Positions 36,792 to 49,862 of a DNA stretch of 64,000 bases are shown in pieces; the stretch's first letter is position 1; each line of letters begins with the position of its first letter. The stretch spans positions 1,673,422 through 1,737,421 of the forward strand of contig VXAZ01004023.1 of the NCBI GenBank assembly GCA_013399875.1. Direction: 5' to 3'. The stretch is from Gymnorhina tibicen (Eukaryota; Chordata; Aves; Passeriformes; Artamidae). The notes under the pieces were generated by a model that was not told the origin of the DNA, ran no database searches, and saw only the letters and a list, made by a program, of their open reading frames with translations. A program made the position numbers and the translations under genes.

Positions 36792-38900
36792 ATTGACCAG
36801 AACAAAACAAAAAAAATCACTTCCTCAAGTCTCTTTCAAGTTGGCATTACAATTAACTAAAAAATTGTCTTCTGACTTGAAGAACGGACAGAAGTTATCC
36901 AACTAGAGTAAACAAGTAGCTTTCTCTGCAGTGGAGCCAACGACAACCTGCTGATTTACATCTCAAGGGGGAAGCCTTCCACTGGGATTCTTTGATGTCT
37001 TTTAAAGACAGCAGACTTCCCCTTGGCAAGGTCCTTAAAAGTGCTTCTTTCCTCTACAAGGATTTCTATTTTTTCACAGAATTTTTAACACAGTGACTGT
37101 GAGACTTCTACACCTTCATTAAATTTGGTAGAAATTGGTCAGACAAACATTAAGGCACTAAGGTAGCTGTATTCATGTGCCTTCACAAATATAATACGCA
37201 TACATGTATATGTCTGTTACCACATTAAGTCTTATTTCCTTAAGCAAGCAAAATAAAGATATCTTCACAGAAAAATGCGGAAAAAAAAGCCCCATGGATA
37301 ACACTCATCCTCAGTACTTTCATTATAAAAGTTTTTTTCAAACAATAATTAGAGAGCAATTATTAATAATTCATATGAGCAGACTATCAACCAACTACTA
37401 ACAGAGATGGCTCACAACTACTGTATAAAACTCCAGCAAAAAGAAAAAAGAGGAAGAAAAGCAAGGTAAATCACCACCTTTTATTTATGTTATTCATACT
37501 CTTCCAGTTATGAAAATCCATTTCAGGGATGATGATCCCAGCAGGATTACAAAGGGTCTGTGTCAACACTTCCAGCTGTTCCAGCCCTCCCTAACAAACA
37601 CATACAGTCTCAATTAAGGAATGTTCCTTACAATCACCCCCACTTTCAGCTCCCCACCTAGCTGAAGAGGACTCCAGGCAGTAATATCCTCCTCTACCTC
37701 CATGACCAAGGACAATATAGAATAGGCCGTGGCACCACCTGTGCCTGCTATCAAACTCATACTTCTACCACTGCCCGTGAGGCAAGTATTAAAAATAGCT
37801 GGAAACACTGACAGCTCTAAGCCAAAAATTCGTAGGACACTTCTTAAGCTGGCTGTGTTTTTACTCAGTAATTTCCAGTCTTCTCTGTGCCTTTGCAAAT
37901 AAGCAGCCCATCACACCCAGCCATCACCACATCTTCCCCACCACCTGCTTGTTGCCGCGACCTTTTGCCACTGGTACCTTGGGACCATCCACCTTAGTCA
38001 GTGGAGACTGTGGGTGGTGATATCCATATGAACCAGACCTACTGCTGTACGGGGCTGAAAGGTTAGCTTCTTCTCTGTGTAAAATGGAAAAAGCTGAAGG
38101 TCCTGAAGCCCATTCCAGTAGTAAAACTTAAATTGATGTACAAACCGATACAGGGCAATCACTGCAAATGTGTACTGCGGACTCTGTCAGATCCAGTTAA
38201 ACCCAGCTTGCATCTTTTTGTTTGTACTGATATCTATCAATCCAACCCAAGATTCAGTCAATGTGAAAGAATATTTGCAGGTAGATTTCCACAGTGTGAC
38301 TCAAAATTGACTTGGTTAAACTCAGGTAGGTTTTGAGGCTAGAAAAGGCATAAATTACTAGTATGATCTTTCCAACTGCCAGAGTAAAAAAATTATATAT
38401 TCTAAAGAATACTAATCATCTGAAAGAATTCTAAAATTATTCTAAGTGAAAATTATCATCTCTATGGGAGATGAAAGTTATAGAGGCAAGCTTCATTAAA
38501 ATGTATAATTAGGTACAGGAAATACAAAAGACTGATCATAAAGCAGCACAAACTAAAGCCCTGAACTACTGAAAGTATTCCTGAAGGATTATCTCAGAGT
38601 CTTAAAAAGGTGATTTGAATTTGATCAAGAGATTTTAAACCCGTGAAGAAAATGAGTAAAATTTAGGCTGCAGTTATGCCAACAGGAGCTTGGTAACTTA
38701 AGTGTTGTAAGAAATGTTCTACGTTTATAATATACAGGGGAATTTGCGCATTGCCATTCAGGATGAAAGAAGTATATATCGAATTTAACTTATATTTATC
38801 TGTTTTTCTGTAATTTTGTAGCATGAAGGATGTTTTCTCTCCAACCTTCTTTCTATCTATCAGCTTCCTCCCCCTCAAGTCAACACCAAAATTTCACAAA
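36792..38900. other. Unique DNA, nothing recognised
   Basis: A+T-rich sequence. A minus-strand 94-codon frame at 37614-37898 sits in a slightly G+C-richer patch, but its product is not recognisable. No known repeat is seen. Confidence 0.5.
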
Positions 38901-39255
38901 AATCACAGAATGGTCAGATGGGAAAGGACCACAGTGGGTCATCTGGTCCAACCTCCCTGCTCAAGCAGGGCCATCCCAGAGCACATGGCACAGGATTGTG
39001 TCCAGATGGTTCTTGAGTATCTCCAGTAAGGGAGACTTCACAGCCTCTCTGGCAGCCAGGTTCCAGAGCACCTGCACAGTAAAGAAGTTTTTCCTCATGT
39101 TCAGGAGGAACTTCCTGTGCATCAGTTTCTGCCCATTGCCTCTTGTCCTATTGCTTGGCACCACTGAGAAGAGCCTGGCTCCATCCTCTTGACACCCTCC
39201 CTTCAGATACTGATAGATATTGCTGAGGTCCCCTCTCAGTCTTCTCTGAACAAGT
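38901..39255 (-). mobile_element. CR1 LINE 3' fragment, minus strand
   Basis: This starts with the reverse complement of the 3' end (AATCACAGAATGG, then GGGAAAGGACC). It continues with CATCTGGTCCAACCTCCCTG, CTCAAGCAGGGCCATCCCAG and the ORF2 tail, in which the minus strand reads [20 protein letters not shown], and breaks off near CTCAGTCTTCTCTGAAC. The 3' region differs clearly from the copies at 3.2 and 45.6 kb (single AATCACAGAAT tail, CTCAAGCAGGGCC block), so it belongs to another CR1 subfamily. It is 5'-truncated and non-functional. Confidence 0.92.
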
Positions 39256-42081
39256 GTGCCTACCATATTCTAAAGGCTTCTAGAAGTGTGAATGATGATA
39301 TTGTACAGCCATACCTGACCGCTTTATCTTAAATCCTTACAAGTTATGGGCAACAGCACAAGCCTGGGAAGTTAGCAGGGAGTTTGGTGAGCCAATGAAT
39401 ATAAATACAATCTTTAGCTGAGCTATTTACAGAACTGTAACTTCAGTCAGGGCTCAGCTGGAAACATCTTTGACTGTCAAACTAAGACAAAGCCTGCAGA
39501 AGTTAGCCCAGACAACAAAAGTTCCAGAAGAGAGACTGCAATTAAAGGCTCAGACACCATTTCCCAGGCTAAATTAAGTGCCACAAAGATACTTGGGAAA
39601 GGTTAGGATACAATGATTTATTATTCATAACATATTAGTATTTATTTCCACCTGCATTTTTTTCTTACTAGAATAACAGTGATGCAGTTAAACAGAGCAT
39701 GGTCTATAGACAGGTCAGCTGATCCTGCAGATTTTTTCACTGGTGATATGACTGCCTATCACACTTTTGGGGTTTAGAACCACTTTTCTAAAACTACTAT
39801 TTGACTAGTTTGAATTCATTAATTTCATTTCCCAGATTAACTTCTGCAGGACATTTCAGTAAGGAAAGGCTTCCTTTTAAGCAGCTAAACTCAAGTCCTT
39901 ACTGTTGTCTGTGTCACAGAAGCAAAAGTAGCTCTTAAGAGTTCTCAGTAGTGCATGGAGAGCAATCCAGGTCGACACCAAGTTACCCACAGGGTGCTCC
40001 TCTCGAGGCTGCGGTGCAGGTGCCAGGAGCCAGGAGGGTCTGCACATACTTGCATCACCTCAGTAATACAGCAGCTTTTCACTTTCCTTGGACTACACAT
40101 ACATATTGTACTCCAAAGCAGACTTCGTTGAGTGCCATTTTGCTATCACTTCTCACCTGCATGCACCCCAGCTGGGACAAAGGTTACCACCAGGTAGGAC
40201 TGCAGCAGCAGCATTAGGTTGGTCAGTGGTCCTGGCACTCAAGATATTCTCATAAAATGTTGCACTGTCTCTGTCACAGCCCATATATCCTTGCAAAGCA
40301 CATGCACATCGGCACTGAACTCTGAGAGTACGTGCTTGGATGTTACAGGTCTGCCTCTTCACAGTGCTACACTGCATGGAGAGATGCTGTATTTGATTTA
40401 GACTTTTTTCCTTATACTCAGCCAAGAGATGTTCATTCTGCCAGTTGTTTAATATTCTGCCTTAATGAGAATATTTCTATTTTTCACTAAAAGTGAGCAA
40501 TTTCAACCTGCTGCAGAGTTATCCTTTTCTATTACATACATATATTAGGTCTAATTTGCAAGTATATATAAAAATTCTTTGGGGATGAAAATCATGCTTA
40601 TCTTAAACTACACCATATACTCCACATAAAATATTTTTCTAAGAATTGGTGTGTACTTCCCTACCCATCATTTATTAATAGGCTTACCATCTGTATTCAT
40701 CTTTAAATTCCACCAATTAATATTCTCAAGCCTGGAAACACTGTGGGTACAGTTTTCATAATGTGCAAAATCTGATATGCAATTCATTTTACACTGAGGA
40801 ATTTAACCCAATACCAAAGAGATTGTAAGAACAGATTTTTTGCAAAGACTTAAAATAAATTGATTTAGTTGGATGAGACAACTTTCACAGGCATTCATTT
40901 AAACACTAAACTTCACTAGTGCACAGAGTTAACAAATGTGCTACAAAGCTCTTCAACTCCCACACAAGCTGACTCACACAAGATAACAAAACTATTAGTT
41001 CTTGAAAGAACTCTCTATTTTTCTTTATTGTTCCAATGACTTCCCCAGTTTTGAGGGGCACAATATCAGACATGTACACTATAAAGAAAGTGATGTTTGG
41101 AGATGGATGGGTGACCAGGTTATAAATGAAGGAAAATAGCCCTGGTGACAAGTAGTTTATGTCACCACCCTGCTGCAAAATTCATCCGAAACTCAGTAAT
41201 TTATCCAGCTGTATCCATTATTTTTCCCACCAGCTAGCAGCCCATCCAAACCAAGCACAACTATTGCTGTTCAGTTCCTTCTTTTCACTGCATCCCTCTC
41301 ATCTCATCCTTTTTTTTTGCTGCTGTCATTTCATAGCTTGCGCCACATGTCCTCAGTTAATTTGCCCACACTACTCATTTGTGGGTCTAAGTGTCATTTC
41401 GTGTGACTCACACGCTTTCTTATAATACTTTTTAATCTCAATTTCTCCAGAGTGAAGGAGCTTTTTTTTCTGATGGATCTATACAGACCCATCAAATGTG
41501 AATCTCAAGCCAATGGCTTGTAAATGTCAAATTTAGATCAGATATATCTTTGTTTTAATTTTGATTTGTTTCTATTTTTATTGATTTTCTCAACAAGAGG
41601 CCTTACAGTTATTTCTAGGAACATTATTTCTTTGCTGTGTAAAATATCTGAATGTATTTTTACTAAAAGCAGTGACTTACAAAGCAGGTAATATAAACGC
41701 AGCCTCCTGTTTTCTTTCTATTTTGTCTGAATTGGCTCTGAATACAGATAAGTAACAAAAACAAAATAACAAAATCCCTGAGTGATTTTATCTTTTAGGC
41801 TGTGTCCAAGCTGGGGCACCTTGGAGTGCTTCCAATCTCCTTGGGCTGTAATATGCACTTCAGAAATTTGGACTTGGGCAAAAGGCAGGCACGCACACCA
41901 GCTCCTTCACCCTGACATCCCCTGTTTTCCCTGGAGTGAAAGCCTGAATATATGAGTCAGATCTACCCATGACCTGAACCTTCAGGGAACTGTGACTGCA
42001 GGGGTGCTGCTGTACCACATGCACCAATTCATTTACACACAGCATTAGAAAAATAAACAAAGTTATTGGACCATATGAGAT
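39256..42081. other. Unique DNA, nothing recognised
   Basis: A+T-rich sequence with small open frames only (at most 90 codons). I see no recognisable repeat or regulatory structure. Confidence 0.5.
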
Positions 42082-43110
42082 ATTCCCCCTTGTCCTACCT
42101 CTACATGCTCTTGTAAAAACTCCCTCTCTGTCTTTCTTGACCCTTCACATACTAGAAGGTTGGAATTAGGTCGGCTTGAAGCTGTCTCTTATACAGGCTG
42201 AACAATCCCAATTCTCTCAGCCTTTCCTCATAGGAGAGGTGCTCCATCCCTCCAATCATCTTGGTGGCCTCCCCTGGACTTGCTCCAACAGATCAATGTC
42301 CTTCCTGTGCTGGGGACCTCAGAGCTGGATGCAGCACTGCGGGTGGGGTCTCACCAGCACAGAGTAGAGGGCCAGAATCCCTTCCCTCACCCTGCTGCAC
42401 ACACCTCTTCTGCTGCAGCCCAGGACACATTTGTTTTTCTGGGCTGCAAGAGCACACTGCCAGGTCATGTCCAGGTCATGTCCAGCTTCTCATCCACCAG
42501 CACCCCCAAGTCATTCTCAGCAGGGCTGCTCTCCATATGTTGATCCCCAGCACCTTGCTCTTAGTCTTGTTAAACCTCATGAGATTCGCATGGACCCACT
42601 TCTAGAGCTTGTCCAGGTCCCTCTGGATGGCATCCCCTCCTTCAGGTGTGTCAGCCACACCACTCAGCTTGGTGTCATCTGCAAATTTGCTGAGGCTGCA
42701 CTCGATCCCTTTTTCTATGTCATCAATGATGACATTAAATAAGTTTTCCTAATATGGTCTCCTGAGGGTCACCACTTATCACTGATATCCACTGGAATTT
42801 GAGCTGTTGACCACTACCCTTTGATTGTTCAACCACTTCCTCATTCACCAAAGAGTCCCCCCATCAAATCCATCCCTCTGCAATTTAGAGAGAAGGATGT
42901 TGTGGGGGGCTGTGTCAATGGCTTTACAGAAGTCCAGATAAATGCCATCTGTAACCCTCCCCTTGTCCACTGATGTAGTCACTCCATCATAGAAGGCCAC
43001 TAGTTTGGTCAGGCAGGACTTGCCCTTGGTGAAGCCATGCTGGATGTCTCCAGTCACCTCCCTGTTCTCCGTGTGCCTTAGCACAGCTTCTAAGAGGATC
43101 TGTCCCATGA
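42082..43110 (-). mobile_element. Inverted 5' segment of a CR1 LINE (reverse-transcriptase part)
   Basis: The minus strand from 43110 down to 42082 reads CR1 ORF2 in order: [20 protein letters not shown] and VIYLDF-like residues, then SKFADDTK (42671-42694, the FADD catalytic motif of the reverse transcriptase), then the C-terminal [18 protein letters not shown] block. It ends at the antisense of the region just before the 3' UTR (CCCCTTGTCCTACCTCTACA). Several frameshifts and stops are present. It lacks its own 3' terminus at 42082, which an independent CR1 insertion should have. Together with the plus-strand 3' end that starts at 43111, it forms one 5'-inverted element. Confidence 0.88.
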
Positions 43111-43296
43111 AAATTCTTTACTGTGAGCGTGGTGAGGCTGACCAGAGAAGCTGTGGATGCGCCATCCCTGAAAGTGTTGATGGGGCTCTGAGTAACCTGG
43201 TCTAGTGGAAGGTGTCCCTGTCCATGTCAGGGGGGTTGCAACCACATGATCTTTAAGATCCCTTCCCACCCAAACCATTCTATGATTCTGCAATTC
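43111..43296 (+). mobile_element. 3' end of the same CR1, plus strand
   Basis: The segment begins AAATTCTTTACTGTGAGCGT and continues through GAAAGTGTTGATGGGGCTCT, AGTAACCTGGTCTAGTGGAA and CCCTTCCCACCCAAACCATT to the 3' octamers ATTCTATG ATTCTGCA ATTC. It directly abuts the inverted segment on its left. About 50 bp of the usual sequence between the two segments is missing, and a further small deletion after GGTGAGGC is visible when compared with the usual 3' region. Confidence 0.9.
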
Positions 43297-44619
43297 AATA
43301 GATGAAGTTTTGTAGAGGTATCTCAACAAGAAAGTCAGGAACATCAAAGAGCAGCCCAGAACAAAAATTACTATAAGAGAAAGCCTGCTGTTTTCATGAA
43401 AGGAAGGACAAAAAACTGCTGAAGTAAAGGTTTGTGGGAAACTACAGGAGAGAGGACTGGAAAGAGGGCTCCAGAAAAGAGATGGGCAGAGGAAACCAAG
43501 TGCCAATCAGGTACAGAAAGAGCTGATGATATGTCTGAAATGTATAAAGAAGGAAAGGATGGAAGAAAGAGAAGATTGGATGTCTGAGCTTAGATTAAGA
43601 GTAAATTTGAGTTTGGATAGTCAGGTGAATTGCTCAAGTCTGGCTATGGGGAAATTACAGAAGGGGAAGGAGGGAATGCAGCAGGTTTTTTGACCCATCC
43701 TGCCATCAAGAATGGGAATTCCTGGATCAGTCTTGAAGAGGATGAAGAGAAACAAACAAAAGTGCGCCGATCTGTACATTGATATGTAGAAATAAGATTA
43801 ACTGCTGCTACCACTTGATCTATTGATTAGATGCCACAAGATGATGAACTGCCAGATAATAGCAAGCTATTACCCAATTCAGTCAGGAGCAGTGGAGTAA
43901 ATCAATACATAGCAGATATCTGACTTTTATTGCTGGTTTGCAGGGAGGAAAACCTGTAAGTTGCTACATTCTTTTAGGTATGTACAATACAGATACGCAC
44001 CTTAGGAACTACGTTTGGCTCTTAGATTTCATAGGACAATTAAATGTATTTTCTTCAGTGGACCGGCTGCACCATCATTATTGCAGCCTTAATATCAGAA
44101 GTATCACCAGCTTCATTGTTCAAGATACAAACTGGATTTCTATCTCAGAAGTAAAAGGACAAAAGTCTCTACAGGAGATGCAGTTAATACCTGGAACTTT
44201 TCCATTACTGGAACAGCCAGCTTAAGTCAATTGCGGAATTCTCATTAAAATTCTGGAGTATGGCTTTCATCCTGTCCCTTATGCAGAGATTAGACCTTCT
44301 TACCCTTTAAACTTAATGAATTTTGACAAAGTTTACAATATTATTTCTAGAATGTGGAAGAAGAATATTTTGCAAATGTCACTTTGAATATTTGGAGGGT
44401 TATAGTGCTCTCAAGTTGAAAACCCAAATTGTAGGATCAGCAATATCAGTGACCAGATGTCATATACTTCAGTACTGGGGATGATGTTGATATTAGTGTC
44501 TCTCCAGATTTAAAACTTCTTGAGATGAGTTTTATAAAAGTTTTCAAAATGAAGATATCAGTTCAAAATGCTATTACTTCAAATTAACATGTTTATTTGA
44601 AATAAACAATGGAAACACA
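43297..44619. other. Unique DNA, purine-rich at its left
   Basis: From about 43380 to 43660 the plus strand is rich in A and G. No gene or repeat is recognised. The open frames are short. Confidence 0.45.
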
Positions 44620-45020
44620 TGGACACGCTGCAGCAAGACCAGTGAAGGGCCATCAGTATGGTTGGGAGCTGGTATAAGGACAGGATAAGAAACCTGAATT
44701 TGTTCTGCTTGCAGACAGAAGGCTCCATGGAGCACCATACTGCTGTCTTCAGCTACCTGATGGAAGAGTACTGACAAGATGGAGTCACTCTCTTCTCAGA
44801 GGTGAACAGTGATGCAACCAGTGGCAATAGACACAAGCTGAAACACACAAAACTTCCATTTAAGATTAGAAAAATCTTTTTCACTGCAAGGGTGGTCAAG
44901 CACTGGACCAGGTAGCCCTAGGAAGTTATGGATCCTCTCTGTTTGGAGCTGTTCATAATTTGAGTGTATATGGCTCTGAGTTATTTGATCTAATTGGACC
45001 TGATGTCCACAAACTAAACT
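44620..45020 (+). mobile_element. Old CR1 LINE 3' region, plus strand
   Basis: This is a diverged copy of the same subfamily as the end of the element at 34.1-35.3 kb. Shared blocks include GGGCCATCAGTATGGT, TTCAGCTACCTGATGGA, CTCTCTTCTCAGAGGTGAAC, GTGGTCAAGCACTGGACCAG and TTATGGATCCTC. It covers the ORF2 tail and the start of the 3' UTR; the 3' terminus is blurred. It carries no usable reading frame. Confidence 0.75.
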
Positions 45021-45114
45021 ATTTTGAGCCTGCTGACACTGTGTACACAGATTTCTGTAGTAAGTAAATCCAGCAATTCCCTGTCTTTGAAGTAAAAAGA
45101 GTACTGTTTTATGT

Positions 45115-45480
45115 TTTAAACCAGCCCCCTACTGGCTTCACCAAGATCCCTATATTTCTAATACAAAGAAATTTGCTAAAAAGCCGTTCTGCGTTCAGCT
45201 TATCCAATATCTCCACAATTTCCAAAAGCTTAATCATATCCCCACCTCAACTTTCTTGTCTCCTATTTGAAGTGTATCAACCTTTATAGTTTCTTCTAAG
45301 GAAACTACTCCATTCTCTTAGTCATTTTAGCTGTCTTTGTACCTTCTCCACACTGTCTTTGATATGCAGAGACAAGAATGGCATTCAGAATCCCCTGCCT
45401 TATTCTGAATACCCTTTCTGATAATTTCCAACATTCTGTCAGCTATTTTTGCCACTTCACATCGATAAAAAATTATATTT
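45115..45480 (-). mobile_element. Very old CR1/L3-like LINE fragment, minus strand
   Basis: The plus strand shows CTTAATCATATCCCCACCTC, CTTAGTCATTTTAGCTGTCT, TTGTACCTTCTCCACACTGT and CTGATAATTTCCAACATTCT followed by GTCAGCTATTTTTGCC. These match the order of blocks in the antisense ORF2 tail of ancient amniote CR1/L3 elements, as I remember them from turtle and crocodile copies. Divergence is high and the ends are uncertain. It is the oldest repeat I can recognise in the window. Confidence 0.5.
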
Positions 45481-45581
45481 GGGTTAGTAATTAAATTAAA
45501 AATTATTAATCCCATCATGCCATGTGTTAGTCTTTCTGAGTTACACTGTGAGCTTATTTATTTACCTCAGCTTCAGTCATA

Positions 45582-45838
45582 AATTCATAGAATGGTTTGG
45601 ATTGGAGAGGACCTTAATGATCACCTAGTTCCAGCCCCCCTGCCATGAGCAGGGACATCTTCCACTAGACCAGGTTGCTCAGAGCTCCGTCCAACCTGGC
45701 CTTGAACACCTCCAGGGATGGGGCTTCCACAACTTTTCTGGGCAACCTGTTCCAGTGCCTCACCACCCTCACAGTAAATAATCTCTTCCTAATATCTAAT
45801 CTAAGACTACCCTCTTTCAGTTTTGATACCATTAAATA
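45582..45838 (-). mobile_element. CR1 LINE 3' fragment, minus strand
   Basis: The 3' terminus is at the left (AAATTCATAGAATGGTTTGG, then GAGAGGACCTTAATGATC). Next come CCCCCCTGCCATGAGCAGGG, GGCCTTGAACACCTCCAGGG and CAGTGCCTCACCACCCTCAC, with truncation near TTTCAGTTTTGATACCATTA. It is a short, 5'-truncated, relatively well preserved copy, in the orientation opposite to its neighbour at 44620-45020. Confidence 0.93.
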
Positions 45839-46746
45839 GTGTCATGTTTTGAATAAGTTTACAAGTTTCTTATGACAATGAGCATGTCTTCTATTTTATT
45901 GTGATGTGCCCATGATACTCTTGAGCATCCTTCAGGCCTGATAGGCAGGAATGAGAATACCAGGTATAGTGTTAAATGTGAATTACTGCCCTTTGGGGCT
46001 AACAACAAGAAATTTTGTTACCAGTTGGTTTACTAATATCCAGAGATTAAAAAAATAGGGTTTTTAAACTGATTATATGGCTGATCTTAAGCAAAGGTGT
46101 CAACACTGGATGTGATTTTGGTATGACAAAGCATGCAATTTGGGATTAATTGCGTAATGCAAAAAGAGGATTGTCATTACTGCCATTGGCAGGACCATCA
46201 ACAGTAAATTCTAAATTGGAATGCTGTGCATCAGTTTGGTGACAAATTTCCACAAAAAAAAAAAGGAAAAAATGCTGGGATGGTCTAAAAGAACTACTGG
46301 GAGAGCAGGGGGCAGGAGGAGGAAGAGTCAAAGAGCTCAGATTATCAACCCAGCAAAACAAAGTCTCAGATGAGATACAATTTCTCTCTAGGAATATAAA
46401 AGGAGCAACATCAGGGCTGGAAAGAGCTATATAAATCAAAGTAAAACACCAACACAAATGGCCATGAATAAATTTACATCAGAAATTGAAAACCAGAACC
46501 AGAAGAAAGGGGGTAGTGGGTTGCTACAGGAGGATTTAATGTTCAGTCAGTTATTACAAAATTGCTCAGTCTCTCCTAGATCGCGCAGACTTACTTGAAT
46601 GGTTCCCAAGAGCAACCACCTTTTCCAGCTGGGGACAGCCTAGAACCTTATCCCTTTACTCTGTCATAACAACCAAACATTTACTCTGTTTAGCAACCAA
46701 ACGTTTCTGCTGAAGGTACTGGTCTCATAAAGAGGCGTCAGCAAAA

Positions 46747-46802
46747 AATAAACTTCTAAATTAATTAATAAACTTCTAAATTAGTTAATAAACTTCTAAA
46801 AT
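46747..46802. repeat. Tandem repeat, 20-bp unit, about 2.8 copies
   Basis: The unit AATAAACTTCTAAATTAATT is repeated at 46747 and 46767, and partly at 46787, with one A-to-G change in copy 2 and a diverging end in copy 3. This is probably recent replication slippage. Confidence 0.9.
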
Positions 46803-49800
46803 TCAGAAACTAGATAGTGAGTGGAAAAAAACTCCCATAAGAGATTACACAGAGATACAAAAGATTCAAAACAAGATTGATATTTTCAGCTTTAGGGCTA
46901 TAGATCTATTCAATCTGTGAAGTTGCTGTTGTCTGTATCTTATTCCTCTCTTTCGGTCTCTGAAAGCAATGCTATGGAATTTTATTCAGCAACAGATCTG
47001 TTTGGTCTCAGCTGGAGAACTTTGTTTAACTGCTTTTTAATAGCTCTTGAGAGAGTTTGGAGAGAAAGCATGTGCACACACATGCAGAAACAGTGTTGGA
47101 AAGAATCCTCTTGTAAAAGGACAGGAGCAGTAAGCCTGCCCACCCTGGGGAGAGCATCTGACATCTGCTCACAGATACTGACAACCAGGACGTCATGAAG
47201 AGAGATGCTCTCACGCAGTGATACGACTCAGGTTCTTCCTTCCAAGGAAATGAGGAGATGAACTGTAGACTGTCACTTCTCAAGAAATCGAGAGGCCATT
47301 TACAGAGGAAGAATCAAAGATCTGGTTCTAGCAGCTCTCAAACTAAAATAAAAGGTGAAGTGCTGCTTTCCTGTTATTTATTTTCATATTACCTGCAAAG
47401 TTCACTTTTCGCTCAAATATTTCACATGTCAAATACAGAGAGGAGCACAAAGCTTGAACCATCCCTCTCCTCATGCCGCAGTGCTTATTCTAGAAACCAA
47501 GAAGGGTCTTCAATTGTAAATTTTGTTCCTTACAGCTCCTGATGATGTTAAAAGAAGTAACACTCTGGCATTTATGGGAGAAACCAGCAATTTATGTGGT
47601 CCATTTTGCTCTCCTTCTTGTTAATAATCATTGCAGCAAAATAATTTCCACTGCAAAATGGCCTCACAATTTTTTCGGCCCTCTGCCTGGGTTTTTACTA
47701 CATACAGTAGTCCTAAGGAGATGTGGGGAAGCAAATATTTGCCTAACATATCAATTAAAGTCTATGAAGTGTGAACATAAATAGATCAATCCAGACTGGA
47801 AAGCCCCATCCTCAAATTTTTGCTTATTCAGTATTGTTCCATTCATTCAGTTCAACAAAAGATTACAGACAGAATGACAAATCATGACTATAGACAGGCT
47901 AGTGCTTCAATTGCCTCTTTCCCCACGGTCTGAGCAGGAAATTATGATCACTCTCCTATGAGATTTCACAAAATTCTTTCTTATTGAGAAATAAAATGGG
48001 TTTTTGGAGAACGTGCAAATGTTCCTGTGAATCGGATAATTCTGCCTCTTGGCAACTTTTCAAAAGTTACCAATATCAGGCAGAAAGTCAAAGAGTTATG
48101 AACTGGATGAGGGCAAGCCCTCCCAGGGAAAGAAGAGAAAAGCTTGAGGATGCATGTACGTGCCCTACAGGGAAGCTTTCAGATCAAGATCCTTTCTGAC
48201 TCATTTCTGGTGTCAGCTCAGTGTAAGTTAATGATCACTTTGATTTTTCAAAAGAAGCCAAAATTTCTCTCAACTGATTACTAAAGCTGCACAGAGCATA
48301 TTATTAACCACATAAAGGCCTGATTCTGTCACTAGTAGCAACCAGGCTTGCTGCTCTACCTGCATCTCATAAAAGCTGTGGGGGTTTCCTGCAAACTTAA
48401 AAGCCTACTACAGACACTGCATCTCACAGGACCTGTGTGCCTCAATCTGTGGATTGCCCAGCCTCCAGGGAGACAAGCTCAGGTGCGGGGTCTCTGGTCA
48501 CACCTTCTCACTGCTGCAAAACTGTGACCGACACTAGTGATATGCCAGAAACTTAGCAAAAAGCAAAATTTCAGCTTTCAATTTCAAAGTTATCCTTCAC
48601 CCTGTTGCCTTCAAAAGAGTTCCCAGAAGCTGGATGTATTTCCTGAATGCTTTCAGCTGTAATTTCAACCATCCACCTTCTTTTGCTACCCAGCATGCCT
48701 GCCCTGTACTTCACTCAGGTGATGCAAATCCAGCAGCTGCCCACGAGGTCTTGACTTCAATTTGTGCCAGCACAGACAACTTATAACTAGTGAGAATAAT
48801 ATTTACAGGTGTGCCTCTCCTCTGGACAGGCATCCATGCACAAAGCCAATGATCAGAAGGTGTCTGATACTCTGACGCCTAGCCAGGGACCTTGAAGGAA
48901 CCAAGAGGACCCCACAAGCTGCTGGAGAAAGATCTCCTGCTGCATCCCCAGCTTAATGAACCTTCTCAGAAATGTAGCAACTCATCAGGTATGGAGCAGA
49001 AGAAAAAAAGGAGTATCAGGTGACTCCTTGACAGAAAGGCAACTGGTGGAAGTTTCCCAGCCTTGCACAGCACATAGGTCACCAAGGAACAAGCTGCTTA
49101 CTGGAACTGTCCAGTGCCTCCAGACCTCTACATCCAACTCAGACTGTAACCTCTCCTATCCAAGCCCCCTGCTCCTTTACAGCCCAACTCACAAGCACTT
49201 CATTGCACCTTCTCACTGAAGTTGCTTTCCACCCACAAGGATAGATATCTGTAAGTGGTCATTTCGCTGCCATTTGAAAATAAAATACACCACACCCCCA
49301 GTAAAGTGTGGTGATGAAACAGGCAGTTAGTTTAATTCAAAACCTAAGTAAAAATATCAGCTCCTACTCAGGGAGCAGAAGGTTGACAGAAGAGAAAATC
49401 CTGTTTAGTTCTGTTTGCATTTTCTCTAGCAGAAGTGTAGGACCACTGCAACAAGCATAATTTACTATAATTTAATTATTCAGGCAAGTGTCCTCTCTAC
49501 TTTTATTTGGTGTTACCCTGAAATAAGTTATTGAAATTTTAGAAGATGGAAAAACAAGAACTTGTGAACTGAGATGCTAAAAAAGAAACCCCAACCAAAT
49601 AAATCAGTATTAGCTCTTTTAAAATATAAGGAATAATTCTTTACTTTAAAGAAAATATTATAAAAATAATATTATTTTTAGCATGTCATTCACTTTCCTG
49701 TTAAGTATGCATTCCTGTTACTATGAAATAAAAGGTTAAATTAACAATAAATGACAAAATGTCATTTTATTATTTAAATGATAGTTAACATTTGTAATAT

Positions 49801-49812
49801 TGTTCACTCTCT

Positions 49813-49862
49813 TTGGTTTTCTAATAATTTCTTTCTAATTTTGGTTTTCTAATAATTTCTTT
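49813..49862. repeat. Tandem duplication, 28-bp period
   Basis: TTGGTTTTCTAATAATTTCT occurs at 49813 and again at 49841, each followed by TT, with CTAATT between them. It is a short local duplication. Confidence 0.9.

Noticed and set aside
42466..42490. Short direct repeat TCATGTCCAG inside CR1
   Set aside because: It is an 11-bp local duplication within an old CR1 copy, with no separate meaning.
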